A stretch of DNA of 64,000 nt from Pseudomonas taeanensis MS-3 (GCF_000498575.2 NZ_AWSQ01000002.1:299115-363114); one strand, 5' to 3'; shown: positions 10,276 to 19,915, counted from the stretch's first letter. The notes: generated by a model not told the origin, from the letters alone. A program made the numbers and translations.

Positions 10276-13200
10276 TCGCCGGCCTGATTCGCTGGTCGGT
10301 GGCCAACCGCTTTCTGGTGCTGCTGGCCACGCTGTTCGCCACTGCCTGGGGCGTGTGGTCGGTGCAGAACACGCCGATCGATGCCTTGCCGGACTTGTCC
10401 GACGTGCAGGTGATCATCCGTACGCCCTATGCCGGCCAGGCGCCGCAGATCGTCGAGAACCAGGTGACCTACCCCTTGGCCACCACCATGCTCTCGGTGC
10501 CCGGGGCGAAGACCGTGCGTGGCTACTCGTTCTTCGGTGACAGCTTCGTCTACGTGCTGTTCGAGGACGGCACCGACCTGTACTGGGCGCGTTCGCGAGT
10601 GCTTGAGTACCTCAGCCAGGTGCAGAGTCGTCTACCCGCCAGTGCCAAACCGGCCCTAGGCCCGGACGCCACCGGGGTCGGCTGGATCTACCAGTACGCC
10701 CTGGTGGATCGCAGTGGCCGGCATGACCTAGCACAGCTGCGCGCGCTGCAGGACTGGTTCCTCAAGTTCGAGTTGAAGACCCTGGCCAACGTCGCCGAAG
10801 TGGCGACCATCGGCGGCATGGTCAAGCAGTACCAGGTGCAACTCGATCCGATCAAGCTGGCCAGCCTGGGCATCACCCAGGGCGAGGTGACGGCGGCCAT
10901 CGGCCGGGCCAATCAGGAAACCGGCGGTGCGGTACTGGAGGTGGCGGAAACCGAGTTCATGGTGCGCGCCTCGGGCTATCTGGAAAACCTTGAGGATTTT
11001 CGCGCGATCCCCCTGCGCCTGGGCCGTGGCGGTGTGCCGGTAACCCTCGGCGAGGTGGCGCACATCCAGCTCGGCCCGGAGATGCGCCGTGGCATCGCCG
11101 AGCTCGACGGCGAAGGCGAAGTGGTCGGCGGTGTGGTGATCCTGCGCAGTGGCAAGAACGCGCGCAGCACCATTGCCGCGGTCAAGGCCAAGTTGGAGAA
11201 GCTCAAGAGCAGCCTGCCGGAGGGGGTGGAGATCGTCACCACCTACGACCGCAGCAAGCTGATCGACCGTGCGGTGGAGAATCTCAGCCATAAGCTGATC
11301 GAGGAATTCATCGTGGTCGCACTGGTGTGCGCGGTGTTCCTCTGGCACCTGCGTTCTTCCCTGGTGGCCATCGTCTCGCTGCCAGTCGGGGTGTTGATCG
11401 CCTTCGCCGTCATGCAGCAGCAGGGCATCAACGCCAACATCATGTCGCTCGGTGGCATCGCCATCGCCATAGGCGCCATGGTCGATGCCGCGGTGGTGAT
11501 GATCGAGAACGCGCACAAGAAGGTCGAGGCCTGGCGCGAGGAACATCCAGGTGAGGAACTCAAGGGCGAACAGCACTGGCAGGTGATGACCGCGGCGGCG
11601 GTGGAAGTCGGCCCGGCGCTGTTCTTCTGCCTGCTGATCATCACCCTGTCGTTTATTCCGGTGTTCACCCTGCAGGCTCAGGAGGGTCGCCTGTTCGGAC
11701 CCTTGGCCTTCACCAAAACCTATGCCATGGCGGCGGCCGCCGGACTCTCGGTGACCCTGGTGCCGGTGCTGATGGGTTACTGGATTCGCGGACGGATTCC
11801 CAACGAGGCGCAGAACCCGCTGAACCGCTGGTTGATCCGTATCTACCAGCCGGCATTGGATGCGGTATTGCGTTGGCCCAAGGTCACCTTGTTGGCCGCC
11901 TTGTTGGTGTTTCTCAGCGCGCTGTGGCCGCTGTCGCAACTGGGCGGTGAGTTTTTGCCGCCGCTGGATGAGGGCGATCTGCTGTACATGCCCTCGGCGT
12001 TGCCCGGGCTGTCGGCGCAGAAGGCCGGGCAACTGTTGCAACAGACCGACCGGCTGATCAAGACGGTGCCGGAAGTCGCCCATGTGTTCGGCAAGGCCGG
12101 GCGTGCCGAGACCGCTACCGATCCGGCGCCGCTGGAGATGTTCGAGACCACCATCCAGTTCAAGCCGCAGGATCAGTGGCGTGCCGGCATGACCCCGGAG
12201 AAACTGGTGGAAGAACTGGATCGGGTGGTGCGGGTGCCGGGATTGACCAACATCTGGATTCCGCCGATCCGTAATCGCATTGACATGCTCGCCACCGGCA
12301 TCAAGAGCCCGATCGGGGTCAAGGTGGCTGGCGCCAACCTGGCACTGATCGACGAGGCCACCCAGGCCATCGAGAAGGTCGCCAAAAATGTGCCGGGGGT
12401 GACTTCGGCTCTGGCCGAACGCCTGACCGGCGGGCGTTATATCGATGTCGACATCGACCGGCAGACGGCGGCGCGCTACGGCCTGAACATCGCCGACGTG
12501 CAGTCGATCGTCTCCAGCGCCATCGGCGGTGAAAACGTCGGCGAGACCATCGAAGGTCTGGCACGTTTCCCGATCAGCGTGCGCTACCCGCGGGAATGGC
12601 GCGACTCGTTGAGCAGGCTTGAGCAGCTGCCGATCTACACCCCACAGGGCAGTCAGATCACCCTGGGCACGGTGGCGCGGATCAAGATCAGCGACGGCCC
12701 GCCGATGCTCAAAAGTGAGAATGCGCGGCTTTCGGGCTGGGTCTATGTCGATGTGCGTGGCCGCGACTTGGCCTCGGTGGTGGCGGATCTGCGCCAGGCC
12801 ATCGATGAACAGGTGCAGTTGCAGCCGGGCGTCAGCCTGAGCTATTCCGGCCAGTTCGAGTTCCTCGAACGGGCCAACGCGCGGCTCAAGCTGGTGGTGC
12901 CGGCCACCCTGTTGATCATCTTCGTGCTGCTCTACCTGTGCTTCGCCCGCTTCAGCGAGGCCTTGCTGATTATGGCCACGCTGCCCTTCGCCCTCACCGG
13001 TGGGGTGTGGTTCCTCTACCTGCTCGGCTATCACCTGTCGGTGGCCACTGGAGTCGGCTTCATCGCCCTGGCCGGGGTGGCCGCGGAGTTCGGCGTGATC
13101 ATGTTGCTGTACCTGAAGAACGCCTGGGCCGAACGCGAGGACGCCGGGCGCTGTGACGAAGCGGCGCTGGTCGAGGCGATCAGTGAAGGCGCGGTGCAAC

Positions 13201-13445
13201 GGGTGCGGCCCAAGGCCATGACCGTGGCGGTGATCATCGCCGGTCTGCTGCCGATCCTGCTGGGCAGCGGCACCGGCAGCGAGGTGATGAGCCGCATCGC
13301 CGCGCCGATGGTCGGCGGCATGCTCAGCGCGCCGCTGTTGTCGCTGTTCGTGTTGCCGGCGGCCTACCGCTTGATGCGGCGCCGGCGACTGCCCAGGGCC
13401 GCTGCCGGACGGGTGGACTCGGCTGCCCTGATGCCAGTCGAGTGA
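10272..13445 (+). CDS. cusA: CusA-type Cu(I)/Ag(I) heavy-metal RND efflux pump
   Basis: Inner-membrane proton-driven pump that exports monovalent copper and silver from periplasm or cytoplasm. The 1057 residues show the RND pattern of twelve membrane helices with two large periplasmic loops. The three-methionine site of E. coli CusA is present at identical numbers: M573 (in LLYMPS), M623 (in LEMFETT) and M672 (in RIDMLATG). The proton-relay residues D405 and E939 also match in number, and K981 in VRPKAMTV corresponds to K984. This argues for Cu(I)/Ag(I) rather than Zn/Co/Cd specificity. Start ATG overlaps the adaptor stop. No copper-sensing regulator is encoded in the window. Confidence 0.97.
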   Translation: MIAGLIRWSVANRFLVLLATLFATAWGVWSVQNTPIDALPDLSDVQVIIRTPYAGQAPQIVENQVTYPLATTMLSVPGAKTVRGYSFFGDSFVYVLFEDGTDLYWARSRVLEYLSQVQSRLPASAKPALGPDATGVGWIYQYALVDRSGRHDLAQLRALQDWFLKFELKTLANVAEVATIGGMVKQYQVQLDPIKLASLGITQGEVTAAIGRANQETGGAVLEVAETEFMVRASGYLENLEDFRAIPLRLGRGGVPVTLGEVAHIQLGPEMRRGIAELDGEGEVVGGVVILRSGKNARSTIAAVKAKLEKLKSSLPEGVEIVTTYDRSKLIDRAVENLSHKLIEEFIVVALVCAVFLWHLRSSLVAIVSLPVGVLIAFAVMQQQGINANIMSLGGIAIAIGAMVDAAVVMIENAHKKVEAWREEHPGEELKGEQHWQVMTAAAVEVGPALFFCLLIITLSFIPVFTLQAQEGRLFGPLAFTKTYAMAAAAGLSVTLVPVLMGYWIRGRIPNEAQNPLNRWLIRIYQPALDAVLRWPKVTLLAALLVFLSALWPLSQLGGEFLPPLDEGDLLYMPSALPGLSAQKAGQLLQQTDRLIKTVPEVAHVFGKAGRAETATDPAPLEMFETTIQFKPQDQWRAGMTPEKLVEELDRVVRVPGLTNIWIPPIRNRIDMLATGIKSPIGVKVAGANLALIDEATQAIEKVAKNVPGVTSALAERLTGGRYIDVDIDRQTAARYGLNIADVQSIVSSAIGGENVGETIEGLARFPISVRYPREWRDSLSRLEQLPIYTPQGSQITLGTVARIKISDGPPMLKSENARLSGWVYVDVRGRDLASVVADLRQAIDEQVQLQPGVSLSYSGQFEFLERANARLKLVVPATLLIIFVLLYLCFARFSEALLIMATLPFALTGGVWFLYLLGYHLSVATGVGFIALAGVAAEFGVIMLLYLKNAWAEREDAGRCDEAALVEAISEGAVQRVRPKAMTVAVIIAGLLPILLGSGTGSEVMSRIAAPMVGGMLSAPLLSLFVLPAAYRLMRRRRLPRAAAGRVDSAALMPVE

Positions 13446-13465
13446 GTCACTGGTCTATAACCGTT

Positions 13466-13500
13466 GCCGACCTGCTGGGGCAAGCTCCCGGCAGGTCGGC
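13466..13500 (+). terminator. Hairpin between cusA and the downstream lipoprotein gene
   Basis: GCCGACCTGC (13466-13475) pairs with GCAGGTCGGC (13491-13500) over 10 bp around a 15-nt loop. No U-run follows, so it may attenuate or protect the transcript more than end it. Confidence 0.45.
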
Positions 13501-13527
13501 GTGTCGAACGATCATTGGAGAATGACG

Positions 13528-14424
13528 ATGAATCTGACCCAGTCGCTATACCGCACACTTTTCGCTGGGGTGTTGCTGACGCTCACCGCCTGTAACGCTT
13601 CGACGGTGACCCTGACCCACGTGCACGGGTTGGCGTTCAGCCCGGATGGTCAGCAGTTATCCGTCCCCAGTCACCACGGCTTGGCTGTCTACAGCGATGG
13701 CCAGTGGCGCAAGGCCGACGGCCCGGAGCATGACTATATGGGCTTCGCCGTCACCCGCCAGGCGATCTACAGCAGTGGTCATCCGGCGAAGGGCAGCGGT
13801 CTGCCCAATCCGTTCGGGCTGATCAAGAGCGGCGATGGCGGGGCTACCTGGCAGCCCCTGGCCTTGCAGGGCGAGTCGGACTTTCACCTGCTGGCCAGCG
13901 GTTTCGACAGCGGTGCGTTGTATGTCTACAACGGCCACCCGAATTCGCAGATGCGCTCAGCGGGCCTGTATTACAGCTTGAACGATGGCGCACGCTGGCG
14001 CCGCGCCGCCGCCCAGGGCGTCAGCGAGGTGCCGGCCGCAATGGCCGTGCACCCGGTGGATAAGCAGCAGGTTGCCTTGGCGGGCAATAGCGGCCTGTAT
14101 CTGTCGACGGATGCCGGCAAACAGTTCCAGGCCGTGGTTCAGGGCGAGCAGGTGTTGAGCGCGGCCTTCAGTCTCGACGGCAAAAGCCTGTGGTTCGGCA
14201 GCTATGCCGACACGGCCAGGCTCTCGACGCTGGACTTGCAGACGCTTCAGGTCAGCGCGCTAGGTCTGCCGGACTTGACCGAGGATGCGGTCGCTTACCT
14301 CGCGCAGAATCCGGCCAAGCCCCAGCAGTGGGCCATCGCCACCTTCAAGCGCGACGTATATCTGTCGCAGGACGCGGGAAAAACCTGGAAAGCGCTCGCC
14401 CAGGCGGGCAAGACTCTGGACTAA
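13528..14424 (+). CDS. Lipoprotein with Asp-box/beta-propeller repeats (F510_1955-like family)
   Basis: A predicted lipoprotein of 298 residues: the N-terminal hydrophobic segment ends in LTAC with the lipidated Cys at 22. The mature part carries repeated sialidase-type Asp-box motifs (SGDGGATW, STDAGKQF, SQDAGKTW) typical of a beta-propeller. Such proteins are often labelled glycosylhydrolase-like, but no catalytic residues can be assigned here. Start choice: GGAG at 13517-13520 is seven bases from the ATG at 13528 and too close to the ATG at 13522; an upstream GTG (13501) is also open. It lies 82 bp after cusA on the same strand, so a role in the metal block is suggested by position only. 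Its stop codon is inside a heptanucleotide repeat. Confidence 0.75.
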   Translation: MNLTQSLYRTLFAGVLLTLTACNASTVTLTHVHGLAFSPDGQQLSVPSHHGLAVYSDGQWRKADGPEHDYMGFAVTRQAIYSSGHPAKGSGLPNPFGLIKSGDGGATWQPLALQGESDFHLLASGFDSGALYVYNGHPNSQMRSAGLYYSLNDGARWRRAAAQGVSEVPAAMAVHPVDKQQVALAGNSGLYLSTDAGKQFQAVVQGEQVLSAAFSLDGKSLWFGSYADTARLSTLDLQTLQVSALGLPDLTEDAVAYLAQNPAKPQQWAIATFKRDVYLSQDAGKTWKALAQAGKTLD

Positions 14425-14462
14425 GGGCTAAGGGCTAAGGGCTAAGGGCTAAGGGCTAAGGG
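14421..14462. repeat. Six perfect tandem copies of a 7-bp unit (CTAAGGG)
   Basis: The unit CTAAGGG is repeated six times without a mismatch over 42 bp. The TAA of the first copy is the stop codon of the preceding lipoprotein gene. Seven is not a multiple of three, so copy-number change would shift frame, but since every copy carries TAA the encoded protein end would not change when later copies are gained or lost. Confidence 0.95.
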
Positions 14463-14524
14463 CCAGTGTCCTGGGGCGTGCTGCGGCCGCGCTGGCTCAG
14501 GGCTGTCCTTTCAGCCATCCATGC

Positions 14525-14704
14525 ATCATTCTGGATCAGCCGCAGACGCCCAAGGTGCTGCAGGGGACCGCCGCGGATCAAGGCGCGGGGCAGGGCGAGC
14601 TGGCGCCGGAAGGCCTGGTACATGTCGAGCAGGCCGGGCGGCATTTTCTGGTCAGTGGCTGGGAGAACGACGGTAACGTGGTGCTGCTCGAACTGCTCGA
14701 CTAA
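14525..14704 (+). pseudogene. Remnant of the C-terminus of a propeller-type (possibly choice-of-anchor I) protein
   Basis: Sixty codons, including a TAA stop at 14702-14704, read like the end of a real protein: ELAPEGLVHVEQAGRHFLV followed by SGWENDGNVVLLELLD. The pattern of a PEGL motif, a short loop, a hydrophobic strand and a final ...LLEL strand resembles the tail of choice-of-anchor I or alkaline-phosphatase-like propeller proteins. There is no start codon with a ribosome binding site, and the upstream sequence in this frame does not look like coding sequence. I read it as a decayed gene end. The family assignment is tentative. Confidence 0.4.
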
Positions 14705-14758
14705 CACCCTATGCCTTGTCGCGCGCAAGGGGGCTGCAAGGCATGTCAGAGGCAGGTG

Positions 14759-15772
14759 CTACTGCCAGCGTGTCTGCCGCCAGCTCTGCTGCTGCTCGGG
14801 AGTAAGGTAAGTCCAGGCGACGAAGCGGCTCTGCTTCTGTCCCTGGGCCATCTCGACGGTACGCACCTCGCGGGCGCCGGCCTGTTTCAGCGCGCTATAT
14901 ACACCGGGCAGGTTGCTGGCCTTGGAGATCAGGGTGCTGAACCACAGCACCTGCTCCGGCACCTGTGCGCTCTCTTGGATCAAGCGGCTGACGAATGCCG
15001 CCTCGCCGCCCTGACACCACAACTCTGCGGCCTGACCGCCGAAATTCAGCACGGGAAGTTTGCGCTTGGGGTCGAGCTTGCCGAGGTTGCGCCATTTGCG
15101 CTTGCTGCCACTGCTGGCTTCTTCGGCCGAGGCGTGGAAAGGCGGGTTGCACAGGCTCAGGTCGAAGCGTTCATCGGTGTGGAGCAAGCCTTGCAATATG
15201 TGCGTGGCGTCCACCTGCTGACGCAACTCGATGGCCGCGCCGAGACCGGGGTTGGACTGCACGATGGCCTTGGCCGAGGCAATGGCGCTGGCAGCGATGT
15301 CGGTGCCGAGGAACTGCCAGGCGTACTCCCGATGACCCAGCAGCGGATAGATGCAATTGGCGCCGACGCCGATATCCAGCGCGCGCACTCGGGCACCGCG
15401 GGGTATTTCGCCGCCGTTGCAGGAGGCCAGCAGATCCGCCAGGTAATGCAGGTAGTCGGCACGCCCGGGAATCGGCGGGCACAGGTAGTCCGCCGGAATG
15501 TCCCAATGCGCGATGCCGTAGTGCTGCTTGAGCAGGGCGCGATTGAACACCTTGACCGCGGCCGGGTTGGCGAAGTCGATGCTCTGTTTGCCATAGGGAT
15601 TGATGATCACAAAGGCCGCCAGCTCCGGGCTGCTGGCGATCAGCGCCGGGAAGTCGTAACGGCCCTGGTGGCGGTTGCGCGGGTGCAACTGACCCTTGTT
15701 GACGGCGGGCTTGGGCTGAGCCGGACGGGGCGCAGCGGGTTGACGACGGGGGCGTTTCGGCGGCTGGGACAT
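14759..15772 (-). CDS. rlmF: 23S rRNA (adenine(1618)-N6)-methyltransferase RlmF
   Basis: Adds a methyl group to N6 of A1618 in 23S rRNA using S-adenosylmethionine. The 337 residues have a basic, Pro/Arg-rich N-terminal tail (~1-25), the RlmF signature [12 protein letters not shown] (30-41), the SAM-binding motif LDIGVGANC (132-140) and the N6-adenine methylase motif NPPF (209-212). Length and order match the YbiN/RlmF family. Transcribed alone; 144 bp separate it from the next upstream gene. Confidence 0.95.
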   Translation of the reverse strand: MSQPPKRPRRQPAAPRPAQPKPAVNKGQLHPRNRHQGRYDFPALIASSPELAAFVIINPYGKQSIDFANPAAVKVFNRALLKQHYGIAHWDIPADYLCPPIPGRADYLHYLADLLASCNGGEIPRGARVRALDIGVGANCIYPLLGHREYAWQFLGTDIAASAIASAKAIVQSNPGLGAAIELRQQVDATHILQGLLHTDERFDLSLCNPPFHASAEEASSGSKRKWRNLGKLDPKRKLPVLNFGGQAAELWCQGGEAAFVSRLIQESAQVPEQVLWFSTLISKASNLPGVYSALKQAGAREVRTVEMAQGQKQSRFVAWTYLTPEQQQSWRQTRWQ

Positions 15773-15916
15773 GATGGGTGGATCGCAGGCTCGGGGCGCT
15801 GGATTTTCCCACAGCTTGGCGTGGCTTGCAGGGAAAGTCGAAGGCAGAGGCCAGGACGGGCTCAGGCGCGCTGTACAGGGTGCATGATGTACAGCGGTGG
15901 CTGCAGCCGCTGTCCG

Positions 15917-16477
15917 TCAGGCGATATTCAGCCACATCGCCAGATAATCGAAGAACAGGCAGTACAGGGTAATCGGCAATGGCAGGCCGAGCAGGGTGCC
16001 GAGCAGGTAGTGGTGAAAACGCACGCCGGACAGGGCGAGGGCATAATTCAGCGCCGGCACGGTCTGGAACAGCATGCGCAGGACGATGATGCTGGTCAGC
16101 GGACGCCGATCCAGGCCTGCCAGCAAGCGTTTGGCCAGGCGGTTGTCCAGTTCGCGCAGGGCATTGCCACCGAGCATGCGGATGGTGAAGAAGGTGAAGA
16201 TGCACGAGACACTGGCGGCCAGGTAGGTGGCGATGCCGCCGTAGACTTTGCCCAGCGCCAGCACGGCGGCGGCGAGGAAGATCCAGCCGGGGATCTGGAT
16301 CAGATTGCCCAGGGCGAACAGCAGGATGAATAGCAGCAGCCCCGCGACCTTGTGCATCAGTATCAGCTCTTGCAGGGATGCCAGGCTGAACTGGGCGCGG
16401 ACCCCCAGGGCTTCGAACAGGACGAACAAGGCCAGCAGAAACAGGATGACCAGTAACAGGCGGCGGGAGCTGCGCAT
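15917..16477 (-). CDS. TVP38/TMEM64-family (VTT domain) membrane protein
   Basis: An integral inner-membrane protein of 186 residues with about five hydrophobic segments. The central part (GNLIQIPGWIFLAAAVLALG, then YGGIATYLAA) is the VTT/DedA-like core with its re-entrant glycine/proline-rich loop. Members of the superfamily are linked to lipid scrambling or undecaprenyl-phosphate recycling and to proton-motive-force maintenance, but the substrate of this protein is unknown. ATG at 16477 has GCGAGG seven bases upstream. It lies 15 bp after the winged-helix gene, so the two are probably cotranscribed. Confidence 0.85.
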   Translation of the reverse strand: MRSSRRLLLVILFLLALFVLFEALGVRAQFSLASLQELILMHKVAGLLLFILLFALGNLIQIPGWIFLAAAVLALGKVYGGIATYLAASVSCIFTFFTIRMLGGNALRELDNRLAKRLLAGLDRRPLTSIIVLRMLFQTVPALNYALALSGVRFHHYLLGTLLGLPLPITLYCLFFDYLAMWLNIA

Positions 16478-16492
16478 GACGGGCCTCGCTGT

Positions 16493-16789
16493 TCAGGGGT
16501 AGTCGAGTATGGCCTTGATCTGTGGCAGGTGCGCGGCGATCCACTGTGGGTTGATCGCGCCCCAGTCGCGGATGCTGTAGTGCCCGGCGTTATTGCGTTC
16601 GCCCGCTTGTTGCTCGAACACACAGTCGATGTCCAGCTCGGCCAGTGCGCTGAGGGTGTCCTGGGCCGTGCGTCGCGGCATGCCGGTGGCTTCCATCAGT
16701 GCGGGCACGCTGCAGGCAGCGCCGCTGTCAATCAGCCAGGCCACATACAGGCGGCGGTAGAAGCTGGTTTTGGTTTTGCTGACGTCCAT
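16493..16789 (-). CDS. Small winged-helix DNA-binding protein
   Basis: A 98-residue protein. Residues ~12-55 (YRRLYVAWLIDSG, then VPALMEATGMPRRTAQDTLS) form a helix-turn-helix in which MPRRTAQDTL is the likely recognition helix; the rest resembles the wing and an end helix. It is a conserved Pseudomonas-type regulator-like protein with no known target. AGGAG lies nine bases before the chosen ATG; longer versions of the frame run into the nhaD coding region and are unlikely. Position between nhaD and the VTT gene on the same strand suggests one transcript, so control of those genes is possible but unproven. Confidence 0.75.
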   Translation of the reverse strand: MDVSKTKTSFYRRLYVAWLIDSGAACSVPALMEATGMPRRTAQDTLSALAELDIDCVFEQQAGERNNAGHYSIRDWGAINPQWIAAHLPQIKAILDYP

Positions 16790-16854
16790 AGGGCTGTGCT
16801 CCTCAGGTCGGGGGCGGTGCGCCGCTGGGTAAGCGCACCCTGCCAGGGCCGGTG

Positions 16855-18231
16855 CTAAAGGGCTGCGATACCGATATAAGTCGCGGCACCCGCCATATAG
16901 CCGACGAAAGCCAGCAGACTGATTTTCTTCAGATACCAGATGAAGTTGATCTTCTCCATGCCCATGGCCGCCACGCCGGCCGCCGAGCCGATGATCAGGC
17001 AGCTGCCGCCGGTACCGGCGCAATAGGCGAGCATCTCCCAGAAGGTGCCGTCGACCATGAAGTTGCTCAACCAGGTCGCTTCGCTGACGCCGCCGACTTC
17101 CAGGGCTGCAGGGGTGACCAGCGGGTACATCTTCATGGCACCGGCCACCAGTGGCACGTTGTCGACTACCGAGGACAACAGGCCGATGGCGATGTTGATT
17201 GCGTAGATGTCGCCGAGCCCCTCGCGCAGCAGGGTGGCGACCTGGATCAGGTGGCCGGCAGTGGCCAGGCTGGAGACCGCCAGCAGGATGCCGAGGAAGA
17301 ACAGCACGCTGGTGGTGTCGATCCGGCGCAACACGCCGACTACCGAGAGCGGGTGCTTGTCTTCGTCGTTCTTGCCGCGATGGATCACCTCGGTGACCAC
17401 CCAGAGGACGCCGAGACCGAGGAGGATGCCCATGTAGGGCGGCAGGTGAGTGACGGTCTTGAAGATGGGCACGAAGACCAGGGCACCGATGCCGAGGATG
17501 AACACCAGGTTGCGCTCGAACGGGGTGGTCGGGTCGCGGCGCTCTTCATCCAGTACTGTCAGCTGTGGGCGATGGATCTCGCCTTTCATGGTGAAGCTGA
17601 GGATCAGCAGCGGCACCAGCAGGCAGACCAGGCTGGGGATTATCAGGTTGACTACGATGCCGCTGGCGGTGATCTGGTTGCCAATCCACAGCATGGTGGT
17701 GGTGACGTCGCCGATCGGCGACCAGGCGCCGCCAGCGTTGGCGGCAATCACCACGATGCCGGCGTAGAACCAGCGTTCCTTCTGGTCGGCGACCAGTTTA
17801 CGCAGCAGCGAGACCATGACGATGGTAGTGGTCAGGTTATCCAGCGCTGCGGAGAGAAAGAAGGTGATCAACGCCACCATCCACAGCAGGGTGACGCGTT
17901 TGTTGGTGCGGATGCGGTCGGTGATGACCTTGAAGCCCTCGTGGGCATCGATCAGTTCGACGATGGTCATGGCGCCCATCAGGAAGAACAGAATCTCGGA
18001 AATCTCGCCGAGGTGGTGGCGCAGCTCCACGGTGACATGATGGGCGTTATTCGCGCCCCCGGCGGTGCCCGTGCCGATCAATGGGAGGATGGTGTCTGCC
18101 CCCAGCACCAGCAGCGTCCAGCACAATACCGCAGTCAGAATGGCCGAGGCGGCCTTGTCGATCTTCAGCGGGTGCTCGAAGGCAATACACAGGTAACCAA
18201 GGACGAATATCAACGCCATCAACGCATACAT
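16855..18231 (-). CDS. nhaD: Na+/H+ antiporter NhaD
   Basis: Inner-membrane sodium(lithium)/proton antiporter of the ion-transporter superfamily, used for salt tolerance at alkaline pH. The 458 residues contain about twelve hydrophobic helices. Typical NhaD stretches are visible: EISEILFFLMGAMTIVELID with acidic residues inside a membrane helix, the SAALDNLTTTIVM segment, and NAGGAWSPIGDVTTTMLW. The ATG at 18231 has GGAA nine bases upstream. An AT-rich upstream spacer of about 200 bp separates it from nhaC, so it probably has its own promoter, followed by the winged-helix and VTT genes. Confidence 0.93.
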   Translation of the reverse strand: MYALMALIFVLGYLCIAFEHPLKIDKAASAILTAVLCWTLLVLGADTILPLIGTGTAGGANNAHHVTVELRHHLGEISEILFFLMGAMTIVELIDAHEGFKVITDRIRTNKRVTLLWMVALITFFLSAALDNLTTTIVMVSLLRKLVADQKERWFYAGIVVIAANAGGAWSPIGDVTTTMLWIGNQITASGIVVNLIIPSLVCLLVPLLILSFTMKGEIHRPQLTVLDEERRDPTTPFERNLVFILGIGALVFVPIFKTVTHLPPYMGILLGLGVLWVVTEVIHRGKNDEDKHPLSVVGVLRRIDTTSVLFFLGILLAVSSLATAGHLIQVATLLREGLGDIYAINIAIGLLSSVVDNVPLVAGAMKMYPLVTPAALEVGGVSEATWLSNFMVDGTFWEMLAYCAGTGGSCLIIGSAAGVAAMGMEKINFIWYLKKISLLAFVGYMAGAATYIGIAAL

Positions 18232-18405
18232 GATCAGAATTCCAGTTCAGGGCTTTTTTTATGGATGTACTTTTTATGGGTAAAAAAGTGCCGGAGGCTC
18301 TTGATGCGCCGGAGAAGATGCCTGATTTGGGCAGAAATTGGGAGGGGCTTTATGCGCGGATGTGATTTCAATGGGGTGAAATCAGCGGGGTTTGGCTATT
18401 AGGTC

Positions 18406-18441
18406 GGGCCTCAAGCGCACTGGATGCGGCGTTTGAGGCCC
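18406..18441 (-). terminator. Hairpin after nhaC
   Basis: GGGCCTCAA (18406-18414) pairs with TTGAGGCCC (18433-18441) over 9 bp with an 18-nt loop, just beyond the nhaC stop. No U-run follows on the minus strand, so termination may be weak or Rho-assisted. Confidence 0.45.
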
Positions 18442-18448
18442 ATTACAG

Positions 18449-19915
18449 TCAGCTCGGCTGCTGCAGTGAGTGGTGCCCGGTGTTCTCTGCGAGCGTGGCC
18501 TGTGGGGGGCGGATGAAGGCCAGGCTGATCGCCAGCAGCGGCATGATCAGGTTGAAGAAACAGTAGGGCAGGTAGCTCCAGGTCGCCACTCCCAGGGTTG
18601 CCGCCATATAGGCGCCGCAGGTGTTCCAGGGGATCAGCACCGAGGTCAGGGTGCCGCCATCTTCCAGGGCACGTGACAGATTGACCGGCGCCAGACCGCG
18701 TTTTTCATACTCGGCGCGATACATGCGGCCCGGCAGCACCAGGGCGATGTACTGGTCGGCTGTGATGATATTGGTGCCGATGGTCGTCGCAATGGTGCTG
18801 GCGATCAGGCTGCTGGTGCTTTTGACCAGATGCAAGGCGCTCTGCAGCAGGCGTTGTAGCAGACCGAGTTTCTCCAGTACGCCACCAAAACACATGGCGC
18901 AGATGATCAGCCAGACGGTGGTCAGCATGCTGCTCATGCCGCCCTTGGACAGCAGGCCGTCCAGGGCCGGGTTACCGCTGTCGGACTGGTAGCCGGCGAA
19001 CAGCGCGCTCCATACGGTCTTCAGCGGTGCCAGCAGGCCCGCGCTGGGGTCGGCCAGGCGGCTCATCACCTCCGGTTGGAATATCACCGCGAATAGCGCG
19101 CCCAGCAGGGCACCGAGAAATACCGCTGGGAATGCCGCCCACTGACGCATGGCCAGGAACAGCAGGAAGGCTACCGGCAACAGCAGGTGCCAGCCCAACC
19201 GGAACTGGCTTTCCAGTGCTTGCAGCACCACGGCGATGCGGCCGGTGTCGTGACTGCCGCTGGCTTGCTGGCCGAGCACGAAGAACAGCAGCAGGGCGAT
19301 CAACAGCGCCGGCACCGTGGTGCGCAGCATCAGGCGAATGTGCTCGAACAGATCGGCCCCCGCCGCGACCGGCGCCAGGTTGGTGGTGTCTGACAGCGGT
19401 GAGAGCTTGTCGCCGAAGTAGGCGCCGGAAATGATCGCCCCGGCGGTTATCGCCGGGTCCAGACCCAGCCCGGAGGCCACACCCATCAGGCCGATGCCGA
19501 GGGTGCCGGCCACCGTCCAGGAACTGCCGATCGACAGCGCAGTGAGGGCGCAGATCAGGCAGCTGGTGACATAGAAGTATTCGGCGGAGATCAGCTTGAG
19601 GCCGAACCAGATCATGGTCGGCACGGTGCCGGCGAGAATCCAGGTGCCGATCAGGGCGCCGACCGCGAGCAGGATCAGGTTGGCCTTCATCGCCATATGA
19701 ATGCCGGCGAGTATGCCTTCCTCTATCTGCACCCAGCGTAGGCCGTTTTTCAGGCCCACCAGGCCTGCGACGAAGGCGGCGCTCATCAGCGCGATCTGGT
19801 TCGGTCCGCTGGAGGAACTGTCGCCATACAGGTAAACGGAGAGACTCAGCAGCAGTACCAGCACGCCAATCGGCAGCAAGGCATCGAGCAGGGAGGGAGA
19901 GCGTGTTGCGGTCAT
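18449..19915 (-). CDS. nhaC: Na+/H+ antiporter NhaC
   Basis: Sodium/proton antiporter of the NhaC family, an inner-membrane protein of 488 residues with about eleven hydrophobic helices. Recognisable segments include GSSWTVAGTLGIGLMGVASG, SGAYFGDKLSPLSDTTNLAP (the NhaC hallmark) and the C-terminal PWNTCGAYMAATLGV. The ATG at 19915 was chosen; seven codons upstream only a TTG (19936) is available, and that would start inside the U-tract of the valS terminator hairpin. No clear Shine-Dalgarno is seen. The gene begins only 72 bp after valS, with the terminator in between, so its promoter is not obvious. Confidence 0.92.
   Translation of the reverse strand: MTATRSPSLLDALLPIGVLVLLLSLSVYLYGDSSSSGPNQIALMSAAFVAGLVGLKNGLRWVQIEEGILAGIHMAMKANLILLAVGALIGTWILAGTVPTMIWFGLKLISAEYFYVTSCLICALTALSIGSSWTVAGTLGIGLMGVASGLGLDPAITAGAIISGAYFGDKLSPLSDTTNLAPVAAGADLFEHIRLMLRTTVPALLIALLLFFVLGQQASGSHDTGRIAVVLQALESQFRLGWHLLLPVAFLLFLAMRQWAAFPAVFLGALLGALFAVIFQPEVMSRLADPSAGLLAPLKTVWSALFAGYQSDSGNPALDGLLSKGGMSSMLTTVWLIICAMCFGGVLEKLGLLQRLLQSALHLVKSTSSLIASTIATTIGTNIITADQYIALVLPGRMYRAEYEKRGLAPVNLSRALEDGGTLTSVLIPWNTCGAYMAATLGVATWSYLPYCFFNLIMPLLAISLAFIRPPQATLAENTGHHSLQQPS

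Noticed and set aside
10728..13199. An 823-codon open frame on the minus strand opposite cusA
   Set aside because: It mirrors the strong third-position GC bias of cusA; its translation is rich in His, Gln, Arg and Asp with no domain, and the plus strand encodes an unmistakable RND pump.
14421..14462. Tandem repeat considered as a CRISPR or integration site
   Set aside because: Units are 7 bp with no spacers and no cas genes, and no integrase gene or tRNA is nearby.
14711..16333. A 540-codon plus-strand frame covering rlmF and part of the VTT gene
   Set aside because: It spans two real genes on the other strand and has no recognisable domain.
16852..18402. A 516-codon plus-strand frame opposite nhaD
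   Set aside because: Low-complexity His/Asp/Gln/Gly translation, antisense to a clear NhaD; no ribosome binding site.
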